The notes beneath the pieces were generated by a model. The model was not told where the DNA came from, did not search any database, and worked only from the letters and a program-made list of their open reading frames with translations. Below, piece after piece: positions 23,706-36,400 of a stretch of DNA of 64,000 nt; the first letter of the stretch is position 1; every line of letters begins with the position of its first letter. This DNA comes from Rehmannia glutinosa. Taxonomy: Eukaryota > Streptophyta > Magnoliopsida > Lamiales > Orobanchaceae. The translations under genes were made by a program, and so were the position numbers. The stretch spans positions 310,029-374,028 of the forward strand of contig JABTTQ020003405.1 in the NCBI GenBank assembly GCA_016081115.2, read 5' to 3'.

Positions 23706-24860
23706 ATGATAATCATCAATGATAAAAAGGCGCTGCAAATCAATCCACTAGATGTCTCTCGAGGTGTTGCTCGATATGTTCCAACACCTAACATGTACAC
23801 TTTCTCTAACCCTTCAAATACGTTTTGCTTAACATCTGCCTCTCTAGTTGAAACAGATATCCAGGTTCCTGAGGACTCTGATAATGTAGAACAGAACATT
23901 ATGGATGCTTACCAAGAACTATACCACTACTGGGAAAAACATGTTGAACATATCGGATGTCTCACAAAGGTGAATGAAAAACTTACAAAGGAGAACGAGG
24001 AGCAGAAGAATTCTCCGACACGACTGGAAATCATGTTAACCAGGAAAGATGAGGAGTTAGAAAAGGTAAAATCTGAACTTGAAAAATCTCTTGAAACACT
24101 GAAAAGGCTTAATTCTGGCAAAGCTAAACTTGATGAAATCCTAGCCTTAGGAAATACAGAGAAAAGGGGTTTGGGATACAAAACTCCTATATTTGTAAAA
24201 GGATATGAAAACTCTGAGGCTTCAAATTCTTCTACTGAAAAACCCTCTTGTTCTAATGAAAAGCTACAAAAAACAAAAAAACATTATGTCTGTCATTACT
24301 GCTATAAACCTAGTCATATTAAACCATATTGCTATAAGCTAAGGTCTGATCTAAAACGTCAAAAGTTTTCTGGCCAAATGTCCTCACGAGTGTCCTCACA
24401 CACTTCTAGCAACACCTCGACTAGACAAAAAACTATTTGGGTCCGCAAAACTGAGTTGACTTGTAATGTTATATATACATCCTTGAGGTCTAACATTGCA
24501 GGGTCTTGGTACTTTGATAGTGAATGTTCTCGCCATATGACAGGTACCAAAGAATACTTAGAGGACTATGAGTTATTTGACTGAGGAAAGGTCACATATG
24601 GTGGTGGTGCACGAGGACAGATAGTTGGTAAAGGTACTCTAAATGTAAAAGGTATTCCTAAGCTCAGAAACGTTCTACACGTTGAAGGGCTTTCTGCAAA
24701 CCGACTTAGTATGAGCCAACTTTGTGATGATGACTTATATGTTAAATTTGATAGGAATTCTTGTGAAGTCTGTGGTAAAGCTAACGTTTCCATCTTTGCA
24801 GGTTTAAGATCTATGATAATTGCTACCAATTCGGTGGTATTACTACTTATCATAGTGTAA
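23706..24860 (+). pseudogene. Family B gag C-terminus and aspartic protease
   Basis: Open from 23706 to 24584 (292 residues). It has a Glu/Lys-rich coiled coil (about residues 60-150), a second knuckle-like CHYCYKPSHIKPYC (residues ~197-210), and WYFDSECSRHMTG (residues ~268-280). The protease active site is normally WYFDSGCSRHMTG; Gly to Glu next to the catalytic DS should disable it. A stop at 24582 is followed by the rest of the protease (VTYGGGARGQIVGKG, VLHVEGLSANRLSMSQLC) to about 24800. Confidence 0.75.
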
Positions 24861-25680
24861 AACTGAACAAAAAGGATTTGTGTCATCAAAAGTTAGGACA
24901 TGTGAACTTTAAAATGATTGATAAACTCGTTAGGTATGAAGCTGTAAAAGGATTACCAAAACTGAACACAAAAAATACATATGTGTGTGGATCATGTCAA
25001 AAAGGTAAACAAACTCGAGTGTCACACCAAGTGTCACAACACTTTCACACTACTCGATGTTTTGAACTTCTTCATATGGATCTTATGGGTCCAATTGAGG
25101 TTGAAAATGTTGGAGGTAAGAAATATTCTTTTGTATGTGTTGATGATTTCTCTCGTTTTACGTGGGTTCGTTTCATACGTGAAAAATCAAATGCTTTTGA
25201 ATCTTTCAGAAATTTGCATAAAAAGGTGTGTAATTTATATAATGTCACTATTGCTAGGATTAGGACTGATCATGGAAAAGAATTTGAAAATTCATCATTT
25301 TTGTCCTTTTTTGATAGGAAAGGTATTTCTCATGAATTCTCCGCACCCAAAACTCCATAACAAAAGGGGGTGGCGGAAGAAAAAATCGAACATTGCAAGA
25401 AATAACACGAGTTATGTTTTGTTCGAAAAATTTAACTAAACATTTTTGGGCTGAGGCCTTAAACACTGCATGTCGTATTACGAATCGTGTGTATTTAAGG
25501 ATAGGAAGTACTATGACTCCTTATGAGATACTTTTGGGTAAAAAAACTAACCTTAAATACTTTCACGTGTTTGGATGTGTGTGTTATGTGTTAAATGATA
25601 GAGATGAGCTTGCTAAATTTGATTCGAAAAGTGATAAAAGCATGTTCCTAGGATATTCCACTAATAAATCATGCTTATAG
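24861..25680 (+). pseudogene. Family B GAG-pre-integrase and integrase
   Basis: The segment 24878-25360 has HQKLGHVNFKMIDKL and CGSCQKGKQ (HHCC zinc domain), LLHMDLMGPIEVENVGG (first Asp), VDDFSRFTWVRF, and RTDHGKEFENSSF (second catalytic Asp region). A stop after APKTP, where the family has PQQNGVAE, breaks the frame before the catalytic Glu. The C-terminal FWAEALNTACRITNRVY and HVFGCVCYVLNDRD lie in 25393-25680. Gene order is copia. Confidence 0.8.
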
Positions 25681-25707
25681 AGTTTTTAACCTTGAACAAG
25701 AACTATT

Positions 25708-26088
25708 ATGGAAACCGTGAAAGTTGTATTCGATGATTTGGCTGACCTTGCAGGAAAAACTGAAGAAGACTGTGTCTCTGATCTAATTGAGACAAATGGC
25801 ACATCTGAGTCAGTCTCAGAAACTGAAGTTGAACCAAGTGTTACAACAGATGTCGTTGCAAGTGTTCCAACATATGTCGAGACACCTGTAGCAGTACCTG
25901 TAAACACAACTGTACAAACTGACTCAGAAACTGAATCTGATCATGAGAATGAACAAAACCAGGTACTTGATGATCATGTGACTGATCGAACCAGAGACAT
26001 ACCAAGCAGAATTCAGAAAAATCACCCAACTACTCAAGTAATAGGTGAGGTTACTGAAGGTGTACGAACACGAAGAAGGAGAAGGTAA
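25708..26088 (+). pseudogene. Acidic Ser/Thr-rich linker between integrase and RT (family B)
   Basis: An open frame of 126 residues rich in Glu, Asp, Thr and Val (SVSETEVEPSVTTDVV), ending with a basic RTRRRRR. Such low-complexity linkers separate integrase and RT in many copia polyproteins. No domain is recognised. Confidence 0.55.
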
Positions 26089-26117
26089 ACTACCGTGATA
26101 TGGTAAAAAATGCATAA

Positions 26118-27327
26118 TTGTCTTCAAACTGCAATCTGGTAAGAACTTGTTGTTTTATCTCTAACTTTGAGCCTAAGAATGTTAATGAGGCTTTGAAAGA
26201 TGAATTATGGATTAATGCTATGCAAGATGAACTCTATCAATTTGCTAAGAATGATGTCTGGTATTTAGTTCCTAGACCTGAAAATGTGAATGTGATTGGT
26301 ACAAAATGGATTTTCAAAAACAAAACTGATGAATCTGTGAACATTGTGCGAAATAAAGCTCGTTTAGTTTCTCAAGGGTATACATAGGCTGAGGGGGTTG
26401 ACTTTGATGAAACCTTCGCTCCTGTAGCCCGAATTGAATCTATTAGACTTCTTCTTGCTATAGCTTGTAACCTTGGTCTTACACTTCACCAAATGGATGT
26501 CAAAAGTGCTTTTCTAAATGGTATTTTAAATGAAGAAGCTTATGTTGAAAACAAAAAGGCTTTGAAGATCCCTATAAGCCGAACCATGTGTTTAAGCTTA
26601 AAAAGGCTCTTATGGTCTTAAACAAGCCCCTAGAGCTTGATATGGATGATTAGCTGAGCATTTACTCTAGATGGGTTTCAACCGTGGTGAAGCGGACAAG
26701 ACTCTTTTCATTCAAAGAACTAACCATAGCATTTTAACTGCTCAAATTTACGTGGATAATATTGTGTTTGGTGTTTCCAGTCAAAAATTGTTGAATGAAT
26801 TTGTTGATTGTATGTCTTCTACATTCGAAATGAGTATGGTTGGTGAATTGAACTACTTTTTGGGATTACAAATCAAACAATCGAATGATGGAATTTTTAT
26901 TTCTCAAAGCAAATATGCACGAAAACTAGTGAAGAAATTCAACTTAGATAGTGCATCCCATATGAAAACTCCCATAGGTTCAAGTCAAAAACTTAGTAGA
27001 GAAGATGTTGCTGAAAGTGTTGATAACACTTATATAGAAGCATGATAGGTAGTCTGTTGTATTTAACTGCTAGTCGTCCTGATATCATGTATAGTGTGCG
27101 TTTGTGTGCTCGTTATCAAGCCAATCCTAAGATCACTCACTTAAAAGCCTGGAAAAGAATTATTCGATATATTAGAGGCACCACTAATCTAGGAATTTGG
27201 TATACTAAAGATACAAACACTAATCTAGTTGATTTTAGTTATTCAGACTAGGATGGAGATGTTGATGATAGAAAAAGTACAATAGGTGGTTATTTCTACC
27301 TTGGTAATAATTTGGTGTCTTGGTACA
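26118..27327 (+). pseudogene. Family B reverse transcriptase and start of RNase H
   Basis: Segments show NVIGTKWIFKNKTDES, FDETFAPVARIESIRLLLA, HQMDVKSAFLNGILNEEAYV, LKQAPRA, then QIYVDNIVFGVSSQKL, GELNYFLGLQIKQ, GSLLYLTASRPDIMYSV and the RNase H start VSWY. The active site reads YVDN instead of YVDD, so the second Asp is lost. Several stops (for example after SQGYT and near 26650) also break it. The sequence ends at 27327 exactly where the A3 LTR begins, inside RNase H. Confidence 0.8.
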
Positions 27328-28323
27328 TGTTGGGAAATTTATTGTTTAGATTTTGATGAATGCCATGTAAAACTTAGAATAGGAAGTTGGCACCCAATTT
27401 TTGTTGTAAACGCATTGTAATAAATAGGGCTGGTCAAAAGCCGAGTTAAGTCGACTATGCCCAAACATGCAAGAAGACAACTGGAGACTAGAAGGAAGAC
27501 TCATTGCAAGACATTTGAGTATGGCAAAGAAGAGAAGACGGGAACTCTTATCAAGGAGCAGGCGAGATGCGGTGAGTGGAGTATCAGTCAAGTCAACTCA
27601 AGAAAAGCCAAGTATAAGGTTGAAGCGGAAGAGTCATCCAATGATTGGAAGCGACTCTAAGTCACCTGGGAAGCAAGGAAATACAAAGTCAAGTCGAGAT
27701 AATGAAAAATTTCCGTTACTGAGAAATCAAGAGAATTACTTAAACAAGTAATATCTCCATGCTACCTTTCTCGAAGTGCTCAGTCCCAGAAGCGTGCAAA
27801 AGGAATAAACCAATGGGAAGCACTACACCGTGTTAGAACTCTGAAAAGGTGAAGAACAATTCATACGAGGAAATGGCAATTCCAAGGACTGCAACAAGAC
27901 AAGCCAACGACCACAAGTGACTTTCAAAAAATAAGCCTATCTCTTCAACGGGCAGATTTTTGAAAGATCACTATAAAAGGCTGAGGAATGACTCTGAGAG
28001 TAGGTGACCAGAACCACAAACATTCAAGCAATTATTAGAACTGTAACCTGAAATATTCTCAAGTTATTAAACGCTCAATCCTCAAGCCTACACTACGAAA
28101 AACATCAATCCAACACTCACCTGTGAAGGAAAGATAACTTCAATCAGTTGAAGAGGAAATTACTGAAGAATCAAGGGGTCTACATTCCACGAAGGATTGT
28201 AGGAAGGTTCAAGGTCGAACCAAGTCTTGAGCTTTTGAAGGGCTTCATGATCAAATCCAAAGAACTTGAGCAAGTGGGCTGTAGTAGCAAGGCAACTGCC
28301 CTGTGAAGAAGCTGAGTCGTACG
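27328..28323 (+). repeat. Truncated 5' LTR of copy A3
   Basis: Starts TGTTGGGAAATTTATTG and matches the first ~1 kb of the 3' LTR (46419 onward). It stops within GAAGCTGAGTCGTACG, after which gag coding DNA begins. The last ~0.6 kb of LTR, the primer site and the start of gag are deleted. ACG or ACGGCT-like identity at the join suggests a microhomology junction. Without a primer site this copy could not replicate. Confidence 0.8.
27972..27980 (+). promoter_or_regulatory. LTR TATA box, copy A3 5' LTR
   Basis: TATAAAAGG in GATCACTATAAAAGGCTGAG; the same context is present in the 3' LTR at 47061-47070 and in A2. Confidence 0.6.
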
Positions 28324-30480
28324 GCTAAAGAAATCTGGGACAAGCTAACATTGATTTGTGAAGGCTCAGAGCAAATCAAAGAAAACAAATTATCGGTGGT
28401 GTACAGAAATTTGAGAACTTCAAAATGATCTCGGAGAAAACTGGATCAACTGGATGCTCGGTTCACGAGAAATCACCAACGAGCTATCCGCACTTGGAAA
28501 GGAATATACACGAGAAGGAAATGTGTATGAAGATCTAAAAAGTCTTCGGCTGAGAATGGGAAATGAAAGTCATGGCACTAAGACATTCCATGGACCTATC
28601 AAAGACATCCAACCATGAACTATTCTCGGACCTCAAAGCCTACGAGTTTGGTGAGAAGAAAAAGACAGAAGGAAGAGGCAATTTGTACCCAAAACAATTG
28701 CTCTAATTGTTAAAGATGGGAAGAGAGTTGAGGTCAAAGAGGTCATTGACCCGGAAGAAATAGCCCTACTAGTAAAAAGGTTCAACAAGTTCTTCAATAA
28801 GAACTACAAGAGAGGCAAGGGCGAATCCTCCAGAGACACTCGGCTCCTCCAAATCAAGGAAGATAGGCCAACCAAGAGAACAGATCATCAAAAAAGTGAA
28901 TATCAAAGGTCGACAATCCAAGAATGGAAAGAGCCGATCAAAAGGTTGAATATCTATCTTTGGAACTGTAGGCAACAGGTCACTATGCCATTGATGCCCA
29001 TATCCCTGTATTCAACAAATACAGGAATGAAGAAGAAAGAAAGGTCTTGAGAGAAAGAAGACAAGAAAAGAAAAAGGCAATGTTGGTGCGAGAAAATGCG
29101 AGTCAAAAGACACGGCTAATTGAGAGAGCAAAGTGAAGCGACTACTCAAGTGACTCTGAAGAAGAAGCCTGATCTGTTTGATGGCCAAGGAATAAGATCA
29201 ACTGACCAAGGAGATGAGGTAAACTCCAACTCATCAAACTCGATTCTAGTGATAGTGACTATGACACACACACTTCATCACCCACTGATCTTTATGACTC
29301 ATTAGGCAAAATGATGAAAGATTTTGAACACATTAAATCCTCACACACACACTACTAAATGAGGAAAACAACCTACTCAAGAGCAAAACTCACGGTGACT
29401 AAGGGTTGAGTACTCTAAGTCAAATAGTGATGAGAATGAAAGTTTAAAAGGTGAAAAAGCCAAGCTAATAGCGAGAAATTGCTGCCATAGAAAAGAGGAG
29501 AATGACCTCAAAAATGTTATTGCCTCATTCACTAAGGCATCTAAATCATTAGATGATCTTATTATGAGTCAAAGAGAATGTGGAGACAAGACATGCTTAG
29601 GATTTAACTCTCGTGACATGTCAAACTTCGAGAGTAATTTTGGAAAAAGGATCTTCAAGCAATGAAGAGTCTAAAAATCCAAAACTCTAAATGTTGCACA
29701 CACATTCACTCCAAAGCACAATTACAAGCAAACTGGCCTTGGTTACAAAGGAAAAGGAAAATGACCGGTTGAGTCTTATTTGAAAGGCCAGTGAGAAGAG
29801 ATTCAAGAGTTCCTCAAGCAAACTCCAAACAGAAAATACTCTGTAAAGAAGAAGCGAGCTACCAAAAACCCCGAAGAAAATCTATAAAAGAAATACATAT
29901 GATAGGAATGGTAGAAAATATCCAAGCAAGCTGATTGGAATAATGTGAACTATCAAAGCATAGACTTATGGAATATAAGCCCAAATGGCAAAGGCCTAGA
30001 ACTCAAAAAGGCCATTCCAAAAGTATAAGAGCTTTCATCAACACACATATGCACCTAGGCACTACATTCAAAGACACCACAATTACCCAAAGAAGGCGAT
30101 TGCCAAAACACATATGCGGGCATACAAACAAAAGAGACAAATTTGTATGAACCTAGAATCCCCAAGCAATTTGCCAAGATTAATTATGATTATGGCACTG
30201 ATAGATGGCAACCCCGCCCAGAGTCAAATCATTTGGCTATAAGTTGGTTGGATCATCTTACAATTCTAACCCCTCGGGACCCGGGACAAGTATGGGTACC
30301 TAAAACTTAATTTCCTTGATTGCGGAGGTTCAAGGCAAGTGAGTGTCAAGGAACCTGGTATATGGATAGTGGTTGTTCCGGACATATGACAGAAATAAGA
30401 AAAATCTGTCAAAATTCAAGGAAGTTAAAGGAGCAAAAGTCATATTTGGAGGAAATGAAGCTCAGGTGAAATAAGAGGCC
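28324..30480 (+). pseudogene. gag remainder, linker and protease of copy A3
   Basis: Begins mid-gag with a fragment equivalent to TAKEIWDKLTLICEG of copy A2. It continues through the knuckle remnant RQQVTMP near 28970 (the region reading RQPGHYAI in related copies), the coiled KMMKDFEHIKS segment near 29305, the basic HTYAPRHY-type linker near 30040, and the protease site near 30350, where TATGGATAGTGGTTG spells the YMDSGC core. No long frame survives. Order is collinear with A1 and A2. Confidence 0.6.
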
Positions 30481-31740
30481 TTTGGATCCATCAAGAGGAA
30501 TGGATTAGAAATCACATATGTTGCATATGTTGAAGGACTCAACTTCAACTTGCTAAGCATCGATCAACTCTGTGACAAGGGCTATAATGTTGGATTTAAC
30601 ATGGGTATATGCCAAATCAAGGAGGTCAATCGAATGAAGTTGTGTTGCAAGGATGCGAGACAAAAGAACATGTATGTAGTAGATTGGTCAACCGCTACAC
30701 CCAAAGAAGCTGTCTACTAGCAAAAAGCAATTTGAATCAAGTTGGCGTGGCACAAAAGTCGAGTCACCTGAATTTCAAAGCGATTAACAAGCTTGCGAGT
30801 AGTCTTGTGGAAGGACTTCCGGACTCGATTATACTGAAAGGAGAGTATATGTGACGCATGTCGAAGGGAAAACAAATCAAATCATCATTCAAAGAAAAGA
30901 CATGCCCATCTTCAACAAGAATATTGCATCGCTACATATGGATCTATTTGGCCCAGTGGAACCGGCTAGCATAAGTGGAAAGAAATACACCATGGTGGTA
31001 GTAGATGACAACTCAAGATATACATGGACAATATTCATGTGTAAGAAGAAAGAAACTCTCTGAAACTACCACAACTGATGAAGAGGATTCAAAATGAGAA
31101 GAGCCAAACCATTATCAAAATAAGATCAGATGAGGAACTGAGTTTGTCAATGGAATAATAACTCAATATTGTATTGAAAATGGTATTGGTCATGAACTAT
31201 CTGCAGTAGCAAGGACTCCTTGTGAGAATGGAGTTGCGAGAAAGAAGAATAGAACTCTCAAAAAGCGGCAAGGACCATGTTAGGTGAAGCGGGGCTACCA
31301 AAAAGATTTTGGGGTGAAGCAATCAACACGACTTGCTACACTCAAAACAGGATGTATGATAAACAGACGGTGACAAAAGACTCCCTATGAGATTTGGGTG
31401 GACGAAAACCAAATGTTGCGTATTTTAGAATATTTGGATGTAAATGCTTCATCCACAATAATGGCAAAGATAATCTAAAGGCCTTCGATGCTAAAGTGAT
31501 GAAGGTATCTTCTTGGGATACTCGGTGAAAGCAAAGCCTACAAGTACTCAACAAAAGGACTATGGTTGCGGAAGAATCCATTCTTGTGGTATTCGATGAG
31601 CCAAATGTAAATGAAGAAGACATTGAAAAGTCGGTGATAAGTGAATCATCCAACCATACGAAGTGTCCTATCTTTCAAGTGAAAATTTGGAATTATAAAC
31701 TCGGAAGAAGATGAGATAGTTGAATCTCAAAAGCATTTGG
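30481..31740 (+). pseudogene. GAG-pre-integrase and integrase of copy A3
   Basis: The piece 30609-30854 holds the pre-integrase region (LNFKAINKLASSLVEGLPDS). The piece 30851-31063 has NIASLHMDLFGPVEPASI, with the first Asp, and KKYTMVVVDDNSRYTW, in which the usual DDYS reads DDNS. FVNGIITQ and the C-terminal part follow in broken frames to about 31640. Compared with A1 and A2, triplets such as CTG are lost. Confidence 0.7.
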
Positions 31741-33450
31741 AAAATTTGCGGCTAAGTGACTACGAGAGAGGCTGATCAAAGCAACACAAGCGCTAGACGA
31801 TTGAATCCAGCCAACTTACTTCAACGATGTAAGATGGTGAGAGACCATCCACGAGAACTTGTCATTGGAGATATAAAGAAGGTGTCAAAACAAGATCGAA
31901 CTCAACAAGAAGCTATGTTCACATGCTTTATCTCGCATAAATAGAGCCCAAAGATGTGTTACAAGCATTGGATGACACACATTGGATTCAAGCTATGCAA
32001 GAAGAGTGAATCGGTTTGTGAGAAATAAAGTATGGGAATTAGTTCAAAGACCCATCCATCAAAAACGTTATTGGTACTAAATGGGTGTTCAAAAACAAGA
32101 TGAGCGAGGAAGGTTACGTGGTAAGAAACAAAGCAAGACTAGTAGCCAAAGGATATTGCCAAGAAGAAGGAATAGATTTTGATGAAACATTTGCTCTGTA
32201 GCAAGATTGGAAGCTATAAGGATGTTTCTTGCCTATGCGACTCACAAGAATTTTTTGTATATCGAGATGGATGTAAAAAGCGCATTCTAAATGGTTTATT
32301 GGACGAAGAAGTGTATGTTGAACAACCTCGAGGATTTGAGCGAGAAGACTCTTGGAGATAAGGTATACAAACTCAAGAAAGCTCTGTATGGATTGAAACA
32401 GGCACCGAACATGGTATGACACGTTGTCACAATTCCTAAGCGAGAATAGATTCACAAAAGGAAAAGTAGATAGAACACTTTTGAGAATTCAAGACAAAAA
32501 GAGTATCTTGCTTGTTCAAATATATGTGGATGACATCATTTTTGGATCCACAAACAAAGAGTGTGTGAAAATTTTTCAAACCTCATGCAAAGTAAATTTG
32601 AAATGAGCATGATGGGAGAGCGACATTCTTCCTTGGACTCCAAGTGAAACAAGCTGAAGGGTGGAACCTTCATAAGTCAAACAAAATACACCGAGAGATT
32701 TAATGAAGAAATTTGGTATGGAGGAGAAGTCTTCGTGAAAATACCAATGAATACATCGATCAAAATGGACATGGATGCGGATGGCAAGCCTGTAGATCCA
32801 ACAAGATACAAAGCACTTATTGGATCATTGCTCTATCTTCAAAGAAGGGCCGGACATCACCTTTCTTTGTAGGTGTATGTGCAAGATTTCAATCTGCTCC
32901 AAAAGAGAGCCATATGAGAAGCTAAGAGAATATTGAGATACTTGAAAGGAAGCAAGAAGTTGGCTTATGGTATCCAAATGAAGGTGGATTCAAGCTAATT
33001 GGCTATTGATTCCCGACTATCTTTGGATGCGAGTTGACAGGAAGAGCACCTCAGGCACATGTCAAATCTTTGGGAAACAGGCTGATTTCTAGTTTAGCAA
33101 GCAAAATTCAATAGCCACCTCTACAGCTGAGGCGAGAATACATAGCTGCGGGCGGTGTTGTGCCCAAATCCTATGGATGAGGCAAAGGTGAGAGATTATG
33201 AAGTTGAGGAAAAAGAAATTCCAATCATGTGTGATAACACAAGTGCAATTGCAATCACTCAAAATCTGTGTTGCACTCAAGAACAAAGCATATCGATGTC
33301 GGATATCACTTCATAAGAGATCATGTTGAAAAGAAGGACATCATCTTGAAATATATCTGTTGATAAACAATTGGTGACATCTTCACAAAACCATTATGTG
33401 AGTCAAGATTTGAAGAACTCAAGCATGAGTTAGGGTTAATTGAGTGGTGA
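31741..33450 (+). pseudogene. Reverse transcriptase and RNase H of copy A3
   Basis: Matches the A1 RT block for block but in many frames. The catalytic YVDDIIFGSTNKE is intact (32522-32560), unlike the YVED of A1. RNase H motifs (CDNTSAIAITQN, KHIDV, FTKPLCESRFEEL) run to the stop at 33448-33450. Against A1, GAGCTGAATCAG reads GAGTGAATCGG, GGGCAGCTGTTG reads GGGCGGTGTTG, and GAGCTGAGTTGAC reads GAGTGGTGAC. The damage is therefore focused on CAG/CTG. Confidence 0.75.
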
Positions 33451-33745
33451 CACTCAGAAGAATCAAAGAAAAGAAATGGAACACAAAAGGGAAAAAAGAT
33501 TTGAACTCACAAATCGGCCTAAGTAAATCACCGTATCGGAAGACACTATACCAAGTCGGTGTGGTGAGTCACAAAGTGAACTGTGAGAAGAAGAGTTAAA
33601 TCAGCTAAGGGTAAAAGCTGAGTCATTTATGAACCAAGTGACAAAAATGCAGTCGTTTTGACTAAGCGGGAATGTTTTTAAGAATTACGTCGGCATAATT
33701 ATGGCGTGTAATAGGCAAAAGCTGCACACAAAGCTTATGATTGGA

Positions 33746-33752
33746 TATAAAT
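33746..33752 (+). promoter_or_regulatory. Candidate internal TATA box upstream of ORF3 (copy A3)
   Basis: TATAAAT in ATTGGATATAAAT, 249 bp before the ORF3 ATG at 33995, as in A1 and A2. Confidence 0.35.
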
Positions 33753-33994
33753 CTTTGCCGCATTAAATATGAGACATTAAATGCTAAATCGGCGTGCAAA
33801 ATCTAAGCCGTTGATTTCGATCACATTTCAAAAACCACCCGCACGTCCTTTCATAAGCCATACTTAAGCTTTCATTCTTCTCTCTCTCATATTACCAAAA
33901 CCGTTCATTTCTTTGGAAGCAAAAGCAAAACTCTCTCAAAACCTTATCTATCTTCAAATCAACGTCTAAGTTTTCTTGGTGAAATCCTAAAAAA

Positions 33995-36395
33995 ATGGCA
34001 CCAACCTATGATTTTGTCAAGTTAGTAAAGCAAATCCACAGGTCTCTTTGTGGATTTCGGCGGCATGGTGAAACAGGGTCCGACGACACCTTAGTGAAGA
34101 AAATTCTGCGAGAAATTGGAAACGTCTGGCTGAAATCGTTTTTCGGCGATGGAATATCCGATGACCTATGTGGAGGAGGTCGCCCGGATTCTACGTGTGA
34201 ACGCTGAGACTCATGATGAAGGGATAAAGTCATTTGTTCACGCGGAAAGAAGTTCACCATCTCTGCCAAGGATTTGGTGAACACGCTCACTACTAAGCGG
34301 AAGGAGCATCGAAATCAACGATCTTTGATGTAAACCTGTTCCGCTTGGAAGGAAATAGCCAAGCCCGACTATCTTTGATAAAATAGTTTACACAACAAAC
34401 AAGAGGTTCTTGAAGGAGGATTACCACAAAGCTGTTGGACATAGTTGCCAAATGCATAGACATCAAATTTGGCGGCTTTGACCAAATCCAAAAGCAAAAT
34501 TGATCGTAATGGCTGCGATCATTGAAGAAAAAGAAAATAAACTGGCTGAGTTTGTTGTCAATGAGACTCTGCGAGAATGTGGGAACAAATCCTTCAAGGA
34601 AGATGGTGCATTTGAGGATCCCTAGGATATGGCACAGTGATTGGCGGTGATGGAGTGAAAGGAGTCTCTCTTAGACATGGAAAGGCGTTCCATGTAAACA
34701 AGAGGATGTTCGAGATCTAACCTCTCGGCGCAGAAGAGAGCCCACGCCAAAGAGGCGACACGAGTGAGGGGAATCGGTGACCCTAAAGATACAAGCTGTT
34801 TCCTCTCCACCAAAGAAGAAAGCTGCCCTGCGGTGCCAAAAGAAGCTCTTTGCTCATGCGCAAAGAAAAACAAAACCTGCTTCCCCGCCCACTGCCCGGT
34901 GAGTCACCTTGCCCCGTAGCCGTGTCTCTGCCCGGCGGCGAGCGGTCGAAGGACTCTCAAATACTTTCTCCGATCGTCAAAAAGAGGAGAACTAATAAGC
35001 CAAGACGGCCGGCTCCTCGAGAAGAAAACACCAACACCAGCCCCCCTTTGAGACTCGAAGAAACTCTCTGAACTAGAAATTCCTCTGGTACAAACTAGGA
35101 GATGAAGAAGAATCATCAAGCACTCCGAGCTTGAGAAACCGGTGAGTCAACCACTCAATGGAGCGAATCTAGGAGGCTGAGCTGAAGAAGTAGAGTCCCG
35201 GATATAATTGATGAAAGCTTGCTAAGTCTTTGAAGGCGTCAGCGAGAGGCAAAGAAAAACACAGCTCTGTTGTAGTCCCCACTTGGTGAGACAGAAAAGA
35301 AGGCGATGGGCGATAGTGATGTGATGATCCTATCCCCACTTTACCGGACATCAAAATCGTCTGCGAGAGTGGAGGAAGTGGAAATTGAGTCGATCAAGGA
35401 CCGGTTCAACGGCTGAATTTATAGAAGAGGAAGAGGAAGCTGAACTTCCTTGGAGTGACCCTTTGTGGTCAACTGGATGAAGAAAAGCGCACAAATATCT
35501 TGCGGATCTTCAAGGACAAGGAGAAGGAAAGAGCGCGGAGGAAAGGCGAGGCACGTGAGAAGGCAGCATCGCCTATCACCGGCACCACGCAGAACACACA
35601 CATCATCTCCTTGATGTCTTATCGTGATGATGAGGATCCGGACTCTGCTGCCGCTACGAGAAAAGTTGCAAATGCGCAAGCATTGCGAATCGAGAATCCT
35701 TCATGAGAAAAGATTGATGGAGGGACCAGGAGAGTCCTCCAAAACACGGTGAAATTGATCCAATGGGAGTGGTTGACAAATCGCCACCGTTGTTCTTTGC
35801 CACCACTTCCCCACTCACTCGGAAGAAAGAATTAAGGGAACTAGCGATGAAAGCGGGTTAGTGGGGACCCGGTTGAGCCAACCCCTAATGAAGGTATCTT
35901 ACCACCGCCCGGCGGTGAACACTCGATAGAAGCGGCCGGGAGTTTGGAGGCAGTGACCCCATTCCAAGTCACTCGGTGGTGCGCCCGGTGGGAAACTCCC
36001 TCCATTTCTGCGGCAAGGTCGGAGAATCTTTGCGAGATGACTCCACGACGAATCTAGGAGGCGAAGTGGAGAAGGAACAACCACAAAGTACACGGCAAGT
36101 TGTCATCAACGAAGCTCGAGGCGATTGAGATTGTCTCGGTGAGGTGCCAAGCTCTTTCTCACGAAGGCTAATGACGCTGCGATGCGTCGGCGCGAAGGAA
36201 GGCCGCAGGAGTTAACACTGGGCGATGAAAGTGCAATCCATGGGGTTGAGACTCAAATGGATGCCACCATAGAAGACCCTAAGGCAGTGACTTGTCGAAA
36301 GGGAGGTCCAAAGCCTCACTGCAGTTGAGGCTGTAGGAGGTAATGAAAGGCCACGGAAAGGTGAGACTTCCGGGGTAAAGATTTGAAATAGAGAA
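33995..36395 (+). pseudogene. ORF3 of copy A3, 5' portion
   Basis: Starts MAPTYDFVKLVKQIH at 33995. The ORF then continues in broken frames with segments alignable to A1 (FGDGISDDLCGG region, KFTI, RHGKAFHVNKRMF near 34680) and to the minus copy A2 (34730-36390). The portion after 35100 encodes a low-complexity, charged region including a Glu-rich FIEEEEEA-like stretch and DKEKERARRKGEAREKA (35455-35706). It is cut at 36396-36400 (CATCT) by the family C insertion and resumes at 44058. Confidence 0.6.
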
Positions 36396-36400
36396 CATCT
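36396..36400. repeat. 5-bp target duplication of family C (CATCT), left
   Basis: CATCT lies immediately before TGTAAGTC and again immediately after the other LTR (44058-44062). The flanks join into continuous ORF3 sequence when compared with 5760-5800 of copy A2. Confidence 0.92.

Noticed and set aside
27323..27327. GTACA as the target duplication of copy A3
   Set aside because: The sequence after the 3' LTR is GCGAC, with no match, so the right flank has been lost or rearranged.
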